A stretch of 8,758 bases of DNA, taken from positions 1 through 8,758 of the forward strand of contig DASVLP010000060.1 of NCBI GenBank assembly GCA_036384795.1. The letters are read 5' to 3'. The DNA comes from Andeanibacterium sp036384795. GTDB lineage: Bacteria > Pseudomonadota > Alphaproteobacteria > Sphingomonadales > Sphingomonadaceae. Numbering within the stretch: position 1 is the stretch's first letter; each line of letters starts with the position of its first letter. Below are positions 1 through 6,250 of this stretch, piece after piece. The position numbers were made by a program, and so were the translations under genes. The notes under the pieces are model-generated. The model ran no database searches. It was not told the origin of the DNA and was given only the letters and a program-made list of their open reading frames with translations.

Positions 1-2
1 GC

Positions 3-281
3 GAGCCGCTGCGCATCGCGGGCCGCCTGCTGACGTTCGTGCTCGCGGCGCCGGTCGCCCTGGCGCTCGCGGTCGGCCTCGGCGTCGCGCTGCGCGGGCT
101 GACGGTCGCGCTGGGCGGGAGCGAGGCCAATGCCAATGCGCTCGGCCTGCTGCTGCCGCCGCTCGCCTGGGGGCTGATCGCGTACGTCGTGCTGATCCAG
201 CAGCGGCGGCGCGAGCAGGCGCTGGTGCTGCTCGCCTGCGCGGTGCCGGTGCTCCCGGTGATCGTGAGCGCCGTGCTGTGA
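3..281 (+). CDS. Small multi-pass membrane protein upstream of PepSY gene (5' partial)
   Basis: The frame is open from base 3 without a start, so the true N-terminus probably lies before the window; a GTG at 39 is the only internal start of note and would cut into a hydrophobic segment. The visible 92 residues are almost all hydrophobic, with about three membrane-spanning stretches (roughly residues 8-32, 48-66 and 72-92) and a basic turn (QQRRREQ) between the second and third. Its stop overlaps the start of the PepSY gene, so the two are translated together. Small proteins of this build (for example DUF3649 or DUF3325 types) often accompany PepSY-TM proteins and TonB-dependent siderophore receptors. 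I cannot assign one of these families from sequence alone; a role in iron-siderophore uptake is inference from context. Confidence 0.7.
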   Translation, partial: EPLRIAGRLLTFVLAAPVALALAVGLGVALRGLTVALGGSEANANALGLLLPPLAWGLIAYVVLIQQRRREQALVLLACAVPVLPVIVSAVL

Positions 282-1576
282 AGTGGGTGCCGGACGCCTC
301 GACGGTGAAGCGCGCCCTCGCCGCCCACGCGGCGATCGGCCTCGTTGCCGGGGCGCTGCTCTACATCGTGTGCCTGACCGGAACGGTGCTGGTGTTCTAC
401 GAGGAATGGCAGCGGATAGAGCAGCCGCAGATGCCCGAGATGACCGCGCTCGCGCCCGACGCGGCCCAGCGCGGGCTCGCCGCGGTGCTGGCGCGCGAAG
501 CGGGCCGGCCGAAGAGCGCCAATCTCTATTTCCAGCTTCCGACCGCAAAGCTGCCGCGCGCCGCGATCAGCACCGACCACCAGAACGTCTACCTCGCCCC
601 CGACGGCCGCATCGCCGGGCCCAGGCAGGTCGCGTGGTGCGATTTCCTCTACGCGCTGCACTACACGCTGCAGATCCCGGGGCTGTGGGGCATCACCCTG
701 GTCGGCGGGCTCGGGGCGATGATCCTCGCGCTGTCGCTCTCGGGGGTGATCGCGCACCCGCGGATCGTGCGCGACGCGTTCCGCCTGCGCGCGCGCGACG
801 GCGGGGGGATCGCGCTGGCCGACTGGCACAACCGGCTCGGGGTATGGACCTTGCCGTTCGCGGTGGCGGTCGCGTTCACCGGGGCGGTGATCGGGCTCGC
901 GACGCTCGCCGCGAACGGCGTCGCGGCGCGCTATTACGCCGGCGACGACGACCGGGCCTACGCCCCGATCTTCGGCGGCGAGCCCGCGGCCGATCCGGCA
1001 CCGGCGCCGGTGCCGAACCTCGCCGCCGCGCTCGCGTACATGCGCGCGCACTATCCCGCCGTGCGGGTGGCCAGCGTCACCCTCGCCGCGCCGGGCACCG
1101 CCGGCCAGCGGATCGAGGTGGTCGGCGAGCATCGCCACCGGCTGATCTTCGGCGAATACTACGATTTCGACGGAGCCGGACGGTTCACGCGCAAGGTCGG
1201 CCTCAGCGACGGCGACCTCGGCCAGCAGGCGGCGGCATCGACCTACAACCTGCATTTCGGCAACTACGGCGGGCTGCCGGTGAAGCTCGCCTACTTCGCG
1301 TTCGGCCTCGCGCTCACCGCGATCGTTGCGACCGGCACGTACATCTGGCTCGGCAAGCGCCGCCGGCGCGGGCACCACGAACCGCGCCTCAGGGCAGCGT
1401 GGAGCGGCGTCGTATGGGGCACGCCGGCGGCCTTGCTCACGACGTTCCTGGCCCGGCTGGCGCTCGGCAACGCCGCGCCGTTCGGCGCGATCTTTTGGCT
1501 CCTGCTGCTCGCGGCCATCGCCGGGAATGTCGCGCGGGCCTCGCTCCGCGCCCGCGGCTCCTTCGCCGCCGCTTGA
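278..1576 (+). CDS. PepSY-associated transmembrane (PepSY_TM) protein
   Basis: Inner-membrane protein of 432 residues. Membrane segments are seen near residues 18-40, 136-158, 188-212, 335-357, 376-396 and 402-420. Family landmarks are the LHYTLQIPG segment (His128), ISG/SGVIAH (His160), ADWHNRLGVWTLPFAV (His184) and LHFGNYGGLPVKLAYF (His326); the histidines at membrane edges fit the proposed haem or metal binding of ferric-siderophore reductases in this family. The stretch from about 215 to 320 is the periplasmic PepSY-like part. The GTG start at 278 overlaps the preceding TGA (GTGA), which argues for translational coupling and supports this start. Members of the family are commonly encoded beside TonB-dependent receptors and help release iron from siderophores; this role is inferred here, because the receptor is not in the window. 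The C-terminal two helices extend beyond the core family and look normal for the proteobacterial versions. Confidence 0.88.
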   Translation: MKWVPDASTVKRALAAHAAIGLVAGALLYIVCLTGTVLVFYEEWQRIEQPQMPEMTALAPDAAQRGLAAVLAREAGRPKSANLYFQLPTAKLPRAAISTDHQNVYLAPDGRIAGPRQVAWCDFLYALHYTLQIPGLWGITLVGGLGAMILALSLSGVIAHPRIVRDAFRLRARDGGGIALADWHNRLGVWTLPFAVAVAFTGAVIGLATLAANGVAARYYAGDDDRAYAPIFGGEPAADPAPAPVPNLAAALAYMRAHYPAVRVASVTLAAPGTAGQRIEVVGEHRHRLIFGEYYDFDGAGRFTRKVGLSDGDLGQQAAASTYNLHFGNYGGLPVKLAYFAFGLALTAIVATGTYIWLGKRRRRGHHEPRLRAAWSGVVWGTPAALLTTFLARLALGNAAPFGAIFWLLLLAAIAGNVARASLRARGSFAAA

Positions 1577-1591
1577 TAAAAGGCGCGCGCC

Positions 1592-2164
1592 GTGCGTATG
1601 GCGGCGGTCATGACAAACTCCCCGCGCGCGCTGCGCCTGCTCGTCTCCGCCCTCGCCCTGCCGCTGCTCGCGGGTTGGCTCCCCGCCCACGCCGCCGCTG
1701 CGGACGCCGGCATCATCCCGTTGCCGCTCGAGCCGATCGTGCCGGCCGCCCAGCGCGCCTGCACCGCGCACACGCCGTCGGGGCTGGGCTACACGATGCT
1801 GCGCGAGGGCGCCGGCGCCAAGCCCGCCGCCACCGACACCGCGCTGGTCAACTACATCGGCTACCTCGCCGCGGACGGCACCGTGTTCGACCAGAACATG
1901 CAGACGCCGATGCCGGTCGGCGAGGTGATCAAGGGGTTCTCCGAAGGGCTCCAGCTGCTCGGCAAGACCGGGGTGGTCCGCCTGTGCATCCCCGCGGCGC
2001 TGGCCTACGGCGCGCAAGCCCAAGGCCCGATCCCCGCCAATGCGGACCTCGTGTTCCAGGTCGAGCTGCTCGACTTCAAGACCGCCGCCGAGATCGAGGC
2101 GATGCGCAAGAGCCAGCCGGTCGAAGGCCTGTCGCAAGACGAAGGCGCCGCGCCGCCGCAGTAG
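1592..2164 (+). CDS. Exported FKBP-type peptidyl-prolyl cis-trans isomerase
   Basis: Peptidyl-prolyl isomerase expected to help fold proteins in the periplasm. Counting from the GTG at 1592, residues 11-38 form a signal peptide: basic start, hydrophobic core LLVSALALPLLAGWL, then AHAAAADA for signal peptidase I. There is no lipobox cysteine. The FKBP domain covers about 64-162: VNYIGYL, DGTVFDQN (Phe99, Asp100), EVIKGFSEGL, CIPAALAYG (Tyr139) and IPANADLVFQVELLDF. These match the FK506-pocket residues, except that the Trp in the family's VI-x-G-W element is Phe116. A polar tail follows, ending at the stop. AGG at 1581-1583 is 8 bases before the GTG at 1592; in-frame ATGs at 1598 and 1610 are equally plausible starts and all keep the signal peptide. 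The gene follows the PepSY gene by 15 bases, so it is probably cotranscribed. Confidence 0.9.
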   Translation: MRMAAVMTNSPRALRLLVSALALPLLAGWLPAHAAAADAGIIPLPLEPIVPAAQRACTAHTPSGLGYTMLREGAGAKPAATDTALVNYIGYLAADGTVFDQNMQTPMPVGEVIKGFSEGLQLLGKTGVVRLCIPAALAYGAQAQGPIPANADLVFQVELLDFKTAAEIEAMRKSQPVEGLSQDEGAAPPQ

Positions 2165-2193
2165 CGCATAGGCAAAAGCGCCCGCCGCCCGCC

Positions 2194-3201
2194 TCAGTCC
2201 CGCTCCCATTCCGGCATCTGTGCGCCGAGCAGCTTCCAGTCCGGCTCGGCGCATTCCGCGTCGACCTCCACCAGCTCGACCGGCGGCTCCAGCGCGCCGC
2301 GATAAGGCGTGCCGTTCCGCGGCAGGGTGACGAACGGCTCGTCCGGATCGTCCTCGGCCGCGTCCGCCGCCTCCTCGCCGCCGCGCGCGAGGGCCTCGTT
2401 TGCCGCCCGCGCGCGCTCGGCGCACGCCTCCAGCGCCGCCATGATCGCACCTTGCGCCTCGGCGTCGAGCGCGACCCCGTCGAACCCGTTGAGCACCTGC
2501 GCCGCCGCATCGTCCGCCTCCGCCCCGCGCTTCGCATCCGCCGACCCGGAGATCACCGTCCGCACCGTCGTCGTTGAGGCTTCCGCGACCGAAAGCCCCT
2601 CCCCTTTAGGGGAGGGGTTGGGGTGGGGGCTGTCCGAACTCGCCCCATCGCCACTCGCCGCCCCCGCGCTCGCCCGGCTGGAGAAATAGTTGATCGTCGT
2701 GCGCCGCCCCTCGCCGTCCCGGCCGTAGTGGCGCAGCACGAACATCAGCAGCGCGTCGTTGCGCTTGCGGCGGAAGCCCATCAGCTTGCCGCCGGCGAAC
2801 ACCGGGACCAGCTCGCCCTCGATCGCGCGCTCGAACGCCACGTCTTTCAGCCGCTTGAGCCCCAGATCGAGCGCCGCGTCCCACGCCCGCCGGAACCCCT
2901 CGGCCCCGGGAGCGCGCCGCAGCGTATAGCAATTGGCCTGCGCCATGTTGACCATCCGCGCCGCCCGCGTGACGCACCCGGTGTCCGCCAGCGCCTCGAT
3001 GAACGCCCGCTGCCGCGCCGGCGTCCACCCGTCATGGCGATACTTGCGCGGGACGGGGGTGAAGTCGGGGAGCGGCGGCGCGGCCTCGGCTTCAGCCCGC
3101 CCCGAGCCCGCCGAAAGCGAAGCCGGGGCGGAGCCCCCACCGCCCGCGACAGCGCCAACCTCCCCCCGAGCCAGCCTGAGCGCGGCCCCCTTCTTCTGCA
3201 T
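2194..3201 (-). CDS. Conserved hypothetical protein with terminase-small-subunit-like HTH region
   Basis: 335-residue protein of unknown function. A low-complexity Ala/Gly/Pro-rich start is followed by a conserved core at about residues 53-165, beginning KYRHDGWTPARQRAFIEALA and continuing with GCVTRAARMVNMAQANCYTLRR; this pattern (alternate aromatic and Ala/Arg helices, 'V-x-x-A-A-x-x-x-x-x' recognition helix) resembles the DNA-binding helix-turn-helix of phage terminase small subunits. Then come AFERAIEGELVPVF and GFRRKRNDALLMFVLRHYG. The region after about 172 is variable, includes a translated repeat element (SPHPNPSPKGEG, about 191-202) and ends in an acidic stretch. I chose ATG at 3201 because GGGAGAA (3213-3207) lies at proper distance upstream; an in-frame GTG at 3243 would add 14 residues. 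No phage genes are nearby, so a real terminase role is unlikely; the similarity to a family common in sphingomonads is recalled, not tested. Confidence 0.75.
   Translation of the reverse strand: MQKKGAALRLARGEVGAVAGGGGSAPASLSAGSGRAEAEAAPPLPDFTPVPRKYRHDGWTPARQRAFIEALADTGCVTRAARMVNMAQANCYTLRRAPGAEGFRRAWDAALDLGLKRLKDVAFERAIEGELVPVFAGGKLMGFRRKRNDALLMFVLRHYGRDGEGRRTTINYFSSRASAGAASGDGASSDSPHPNPSPKGEGLSVAEASTTTVRTVISGSADAKRGAEADDAAAQVLNGFDGVALDAEAQGAIMAALEACAERARAANEALARGGEEAADAAEDDPDEPFVTLPRNGTPYRGALEPPVELVEVDAECAEPDWKLLGAQMPEWERD
2595..2629. repeat. C/G-rich palindromic repeat element inserted in a coding gene
   Basis: Arms CCCCTCCCCT (2596-2605) and AGGGGAGGGG (2608-2617) are perfect 10-bp reverse complements with a two-base TT loop, followed by a G-rich tail TTGGGGTGGGGG (2618-2629). 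The unit lies inside the HTH-type hypothetical gene and is translated on the - strand as SPHPNPSPKGEG without breaking the frame. Units of this look occur in many copies in some alpha- and gammaproteobacterial genomes (established in general terms from the recurring PHPNPSPKGEG translation); whether this genome holds further copies cannot be seen here. Confidence 0.75.
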
Positions 3202-3206
3202 CACGA

Positions 3207-3213
3207 TTCTCCC
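3207..3213 (-). promoter_or_regulatory. Ribosome binding site deciding the start of the HTH-type hypothetical gene
   Basis: Read on the - strand this is GGGAGAA, five bases before the ATG at 3201. It is a good Shine-Dalgarno match and is the reason to prefer this ATG over the in-frame GTG at 3243, which has no comparable site. Confidence 0.55.
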
Positions 3214-3288
3214 GGCAAAGCACGCGCGCGGCGCGCGACTCACCAGCCTATGCCAAGGGAGAGGGGCTGTAGGAAAATGGTTTCTGTC

Positions 3289-3741
3289 TCAACGAGAGAG
3301 AGCGGCCGATCTTGCTTTGCCTCTAACCGCTCGCACGAACCTCGCCAACTTCGTTGCGTCGCTGGCCTCGCATTCCCATAGCGTCATGACCGTCCAGCCT
3401 GCCTCCACAAGCCTTTGATGGTTGCTCTCGTCTCTCGCTACATTCCGTTCGAACTTCGGCTCCCAGTAATCCAACCGGGTGGCCGGAGCGCGAGCTTTTC
3501 GACAACCGGCATGCCGATGCCAAAAACAGCCGTGGACAAAAATCGCCAATTTAGCGGGTCGAAAGACTACGTCGGGGCGTCCGGGCAGTTCCCTCGCGTG
3601 TAGCCGAAAGCGAAGGCCGGCCGCATGAAGCGCGCGTCGAAGGATCAATTCAGGTTGAGTGTCGCGCGAGCGGATCGTCGCCATTTGCTCCGAGCGCGTG
3701 AGCGGGCGCCGCTGTTTGCGCTTAGTGGCTCGCTTGACCAT
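3289..3741 (-). CDS. vsr: Very short patch repair endonuclease (Vsr)
   Basis: Nicks DNA 5' of the T in T:G mismatches that form when 5-methylcytosine deaminates, starting short-patch repair; such genes usually travel with C5-methyltransferases. With the ATG at 3741 the protein has 150 residues, close to the 156 of E. coli Vsr. Visible landmarks: the N-terminal RSEQMATIRSRDTQPEL (about 16-32), LPGRPDVVF with catalytic Asp57, VHGCFWHRHAGC holding His70, Cys72, His75, His77 and Cys80 (active site and zinc ligands), DYWEPKF, and LWECEA with zinc ligand Cys124. The HRHAGC spacing is one residue longer than in E. coli but is a known variant form. GGGAG sits about 8 bases before the ATG at 3741; ATGs at 3756 and 3759 would add five or six residues. 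It diverges from the HNH nuclease gene and is 87 bases upstream of the HTH-type gene on the same strand. Confidence 0.93.
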   Translation of the reverse strand: MVKRATKRKQRRPLTRSEQMATIRSRDTQPELILRRALHAAGLRFRLHARELPGRPDVVFRPAKLAIFVHGCFWHRHAGCRKARAPATRLDYWEPKFERNVARDESNHQRLVEAGWTVMTLWECEASDATKLARFVRAVRGKARSAALSR

Positions 3742-3763
3742 CTGCGCCACTCCCATCATGGTC
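3736..3763. promoter_or_regulatory. Divergent start region with ATGGTC inverted repeat
   Basis: Both divergent genes begin with the same six bases, ATGGTC, giving a perfect inverted repeat GACCAT (3736-3741), 16 bases, ATGGTC (3758-3763). Only those 16 bases separate the two start codons, so promoters for each gene must lie inside the coding region of the other. The repeat could be an operator or simply a chance result of two Met-Val starts; I see no Shine-Dalgarno sequence before the + strand start. Confidence 0.35.
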
Positions 3764-4972
3764 CACGAAACGAGACATCTGCGGGGCAAGACCGTGTCGT
3801 GGCGTTGGGATCAAGGCCGAATTGCCTTCTTTCAGTTCGACGAGCTGAGGAAGATCGCGAAATTCGCGATCAAGCACGATCTCAAGTCGACGCTGCGAGG
3901 GCCTCTCGCCGAGGCAACCGGCCTTCCTTTTCGGCCAATCAACGATGAGTATCCTCCCTGGAGGAATTATTCGCGCATGTTCCGCGCCGCGATGCTCGTT
4001 GCGAACATTGGTGATCAAGCGCAGCCAACCAAAATCGCTCATCTGCTGGCAACGGACGGACAAGTCACGTCCGACGAGTATTTTCACTTTCTGGCCCAAG
4101 CTTTCACCGATCCCAATCCGTCTTTCCAGGACTGGGCTCCCACCGACGCTCCACGTTTCCCTCTCCTCTTCACCCTGAAATTCCTGCTGGCGCGAGCGAC
4201 GTTGAACGCACCTGTTGTTGCCTATCCGGAAATCATCGGCGCCTATGTGGGCAGCGGTTTCGATGGCGAGGAGGATCAGGCGGCTTTCATAGGGATCGCG
4301 AAGAAGCCTTGGGCGCGTCCTCAGCGACAACCCGGTGAAGACGACCCCGATCGACAGGCGCGCGAAAGCATTCAAGTGCTGAGTCAGGTAACCTATCTGA
4401 GCGCCACGTCGGTTGACGTGACGGTGTCTTTGGACAAGCGGGACGCGCTGGACGTCTTCACGAGTCTTGCAGCCGTTAAAGGTCAGCAAGCAAACGATAG
4501 TGAGACGGAGATCATCCGACGCTCTGCCTTGTTTGAGGGAGCTGTAGCTGGCCTCGAACTCGACTATTCGAAGACAGCTCTCGATCAAACAGTGGAAGCT
4601 GGGTTCTCGGAAGGAACCCGCGTTGAGCGTACCCACGTGGTGCTCGAGCGAAACCAGGCCGTGCGCAAAGCATACTTCGATGCCAACCCCACCACCTCTT
4701 GCGAGGTCTGTGGAAGAGACACGCATGCGGAATATCCCTGGGCTGACAGAGTGCTTGACATTCACCACGTGTTGCCGCTTTGTTCCGGAACAAGATCGAC
4801 CGAGAAGGGAACCGTGCTTGCTGACCTGGTCGCCGTATGCCCGACCTGCCATCGCGCCGTGCACCGCTACTACTCCAAGTGGATGAAGGATGAGGGCAGG
4901 AAGGATTTTGTCGACGGGAACGAAGCGCGAAAAATTTATGACGCCGCGAAGCAGAGCAGGGAAACGCCATGA
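3758..4972 (+). CDS. HNH endonuclease, likely type II restriction enzyme
   Basis: 404-residue protein that probably cuts unmethylated DNA as the partner of the following methyltransferase. The nuclease module is at the C-terminus (about 312-372): zinc pair CEVC (Cys315, Cys318), DIHHVLPL with His336 and His337, then LADLVAVCPTCHRAVHR with a second zinc pair (Cys361, Cys364), His365 and His369. The middle Asn of the classical HNH motif is Asp356, a frequent variant. Residues 1-310 match no domain I recognise; they include a helical region around 90-165 (TKIAHLLATDGQVTSDEYF) that could be a winged-helix DNA-binding part. Start: ATG at 3758 is chosen because longer in-frame starts (from 3659) run over the well-conserved N-terminus of vsr on the other strand. 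The stop overlaps the methyltransferase start (ATGA). GC is visibly lower than in host genes. A modification-dependent nuclease is an alternative, less likely beside a methyltransferase. Confidence 0.82.
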   Translation: MVHETRHLRGKTVSWRWDQGRIAFFQFDELRKIAKFAIKHDLKSTLRGPLAEATGLPFRPINDEYPPWRNYSRMFRAAMLVANIGDQAQPTKIAHLLATDGQVTSDEYFHFLAQAFTDPNPSFQDWAPTDAPRFPLLFTLKFLLARATLNAPVVAYPEIIGAYVGSGFDGEEDQAAFIGIAKKPWARPQRQPGEDDPDRQARESIQVLSQVTYLSATSVDVTVSLDKRDALDVFTSLAAVKGQQANDSETEIIRRSALFEGAVAGLELDYSKTALDQTVEAGFSEGTRVERTHVVLERNQAVRKAYFDANPTTSCEVCGRDTHAEYPWADRVLDIHHVLPLCSGTRSTEKGTVLADLVAVCPTCHRAVHRYYSKWMKDEGRKDFVDGNEARKIYDAAKQSRETP

Positions 4973-6228
4973 ATTCCGCCGGTTCAAAGCCCAAGGCTTC
5001 CGATAGCGCGTACGCTCGCCAAATGAAGCTGGTCGCGCAAGCTGAACGTCAGGGAGATGATCTGGCAACTGCGCTCAGGATTGCCGGTCTATCTTATGAC
5101 GATCTCATCTATGAGCGATCCTGCGAGAAGCATTGGGGGGGCGAAAAGCCTGCCCAACTCTCCGATTTCAAGCGGCGAGTCAGCAACATCCCTTTGGTGA
5201 GTTTTTTCACGGGATGCGGCGGAATGGACCTCGGCTTCGAGAAGGTCGGCTTTGCGCACGTCGCCGCGTTCGAGCACAACGAAGTTTTCTGTCGGACCCT
5301 CCGCAAGAATAGGCCTGACTGGAAGATCTTCGGGCCGCCGTTTGCAAACGGCGATGTTTCCGAATTCGAAGAGGTTTCCGCTGCCTTGGAAACCTTGATC
5401 CAAAAGCCGTTCGAAGGGGTGTTCGTCGGCGGCCCCCCTTGTCAGCCCTTCAGCATAGCGGCTAATCAACGCTTCTCACGTTGGGGCGAGAACTTCAAGC
5501 GCATCGGCTTCGCTCACGAGAAGAACGGCAATCTTCTGTTCGATTACGTTCGCCTCGTGGTCCGCTTCAAGCCGAAGGTCTTCGTCGTCGAAAACGTCCC
5601 GGGCTTGCGCGATCTCGATGGCGGAGAGCAGCTGACGGCGGCGATTGAACTCTTGAAAGACCAAGGATACAGCGTCAACGAGCCGTTGGTGCTGGATGCC
5701 GCAGATTATGGGGTGCCCCAATACCGCGAGCGCTTGTTCGTGATCGGCGCGCGGACCGGTGGAGTGTTTTCACCGCCCACCAAGCGGTCTCACGTAGGGG
5801 CGGCCAGCGTTTTAACCGATCTGCCCATTGGCGTCGCAAACCACGAGACCCGCTCCCACAAATCGGGTTCAATCGAACGTTACATGCGGCTCCGCTATGG
5901 CCAGCGAGATCAGCTTGGCCGTGTCGACCGGCTTGATCCTTCGTTACCGTCAAAGACCGTTATTGCAGGTGGAACGAACGGCGGTGGCCGCTCGCACCTG
6001 CACCCGGAAATCCCGCGCACGTTAAGTGTTCGCGAATGCGCAAGGCTTCAAACGTTTCCTGACGACTACGTCTTTCTAGGAGCCACCGCGCGTCAATTCA
6101 CCCAAGTGGGGAACGCCGTTCCTCCGGTCCTCGCGGCGACGATCGCGAGCGGGATTGCCGACGCCTATTTTCCGACGATTAGTGAAGCAGACGATGCCCG
6201 TTCGCTGGGAGTAAAGGCTCCCATGTGA
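4969..6228 (+). CDS. C5-cytosine DNA methyltransferase of a type II R-M system
   Basis: Transfers methyl from S-adenosylmethionine to carbon 5 of cytosine in the recognition site, protecting host DNA. All main motifs are present in order over 419 residues: I FFTGCGGMDLGF (79-90, SAM binding), IV GGPPCQPFS with catalytic Cys158, VI VVENVPGL (Glu208), VIII QYRERLFVIG (251-260), IX SVRECARLQTFPDDY (353-367) and X QVGNAVPP (379-386). The target recognition region is the stretch between VIII and IX (about 262-350, including GGTNGGGRSHLHPEIP); it does not let me name the site. A 74-residue N-terminal extension precedes motif I and may form helices (DLATALRIAGLSYDDLIYERS). The ATG lies within the nuclease stop (ATGA), so both are translated from one message. 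Its 3' end faces typA with only 22 bases between the two stops. Confidence 0.95.
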   Translation: MNSAGSKPKASDSAYARQMKLVAQAERQGDDLATALRIAGLSYDDLIYERSCEKHWGGEKPAQLSDFKRRVSNIPLVSFFTGCGGMDLGFEKVGFAHVAAFEHNEVFCRTLRKNRPDWKIFGPPFANGDVSEFEEVSAALETLIQKPFEGVFVGGPPCQPFSIAANQRFSRWGENFKRIGFAHEKNGNLLFDYVRLVVRFKPKVFVVENVPGLRDLDGGEQLTAAIELLKDQGYSVNEPLVLDAADYGVPQYRERLFVIGARTGGVFSPPTKRSHVGAASVLTDLPIGVANHETRSHKSGSIERYMRLRYGQRDQLGRVDRLDPSLPSKTVIAGGTNGGGRSHLHPEIPRTLSVRECARLQTFPDDYVFLGATARQFTQVGNAVPPVLAATIASGIADAYFPTISEADDARSLGVKAPM

Positions 6229-6250
6229 GAGGATGTGGCATCGCGTCCCC

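Larger units (their letters stand above)
3289..6228. other. Restriction-modification island (vsr, HNH nuclease, methyltransferase) of lower GC
   Basis: The three genes form one functional unit. A 60-base line in the nuclease gene (4381-4440) counts 34 G/C, about 57%, versus 39 of 60 in typA (7201-7260) and clearly more in the PepSY and FKBP genes. The low-GC stretch starts close to the 3' end of vsr and stops between the methyltransferase and typA. I saw no integrase, insertion sequence, tRNA or flanking direct repeat longer than a few bases, so the means of entry is unknown. Confidence 0.75.

Noticed and set aside
283..2577. A 764-codon open frame across the PepSY and FKBP genes and part of the next gene
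   Set aside because: It is very rich in Arg and Ala, as expected from a shifted frame in GC-rich DNA, and it covers genes with clear family motifs in other frames.
3202..3288. Promoter of the HTH-type gene
   Set aside because: I looked for -35 and -10 elements on the - strand (for example TTGAGA) but found no convincing pair.
3659..3757. Longer N-terminus (33 residues) for the HNH nuclease
   Set aside because: It would overlap the conserved N-terminal part of vsr on the opposite strand and adds a Cys/Arg-rich stretch without family likeness; ATG at 3758 is preferred.
3722..5068. A 448-codon open frame on the - strand opposite the HNH nuclease
   Set aside because: No recognisable domain; it runs antisense across a gene with clear HNH motifs and over the start of the methyltransferase, so it is a shadow.
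6206..6223. Hairpin TGGGAG-N6-CTCCCA as terminator of the R-M operon
   Set aside because: The 6-bp stem lies inside the end of the methyltransferase gene and has no T-run after it, so a terminator call is not supported.
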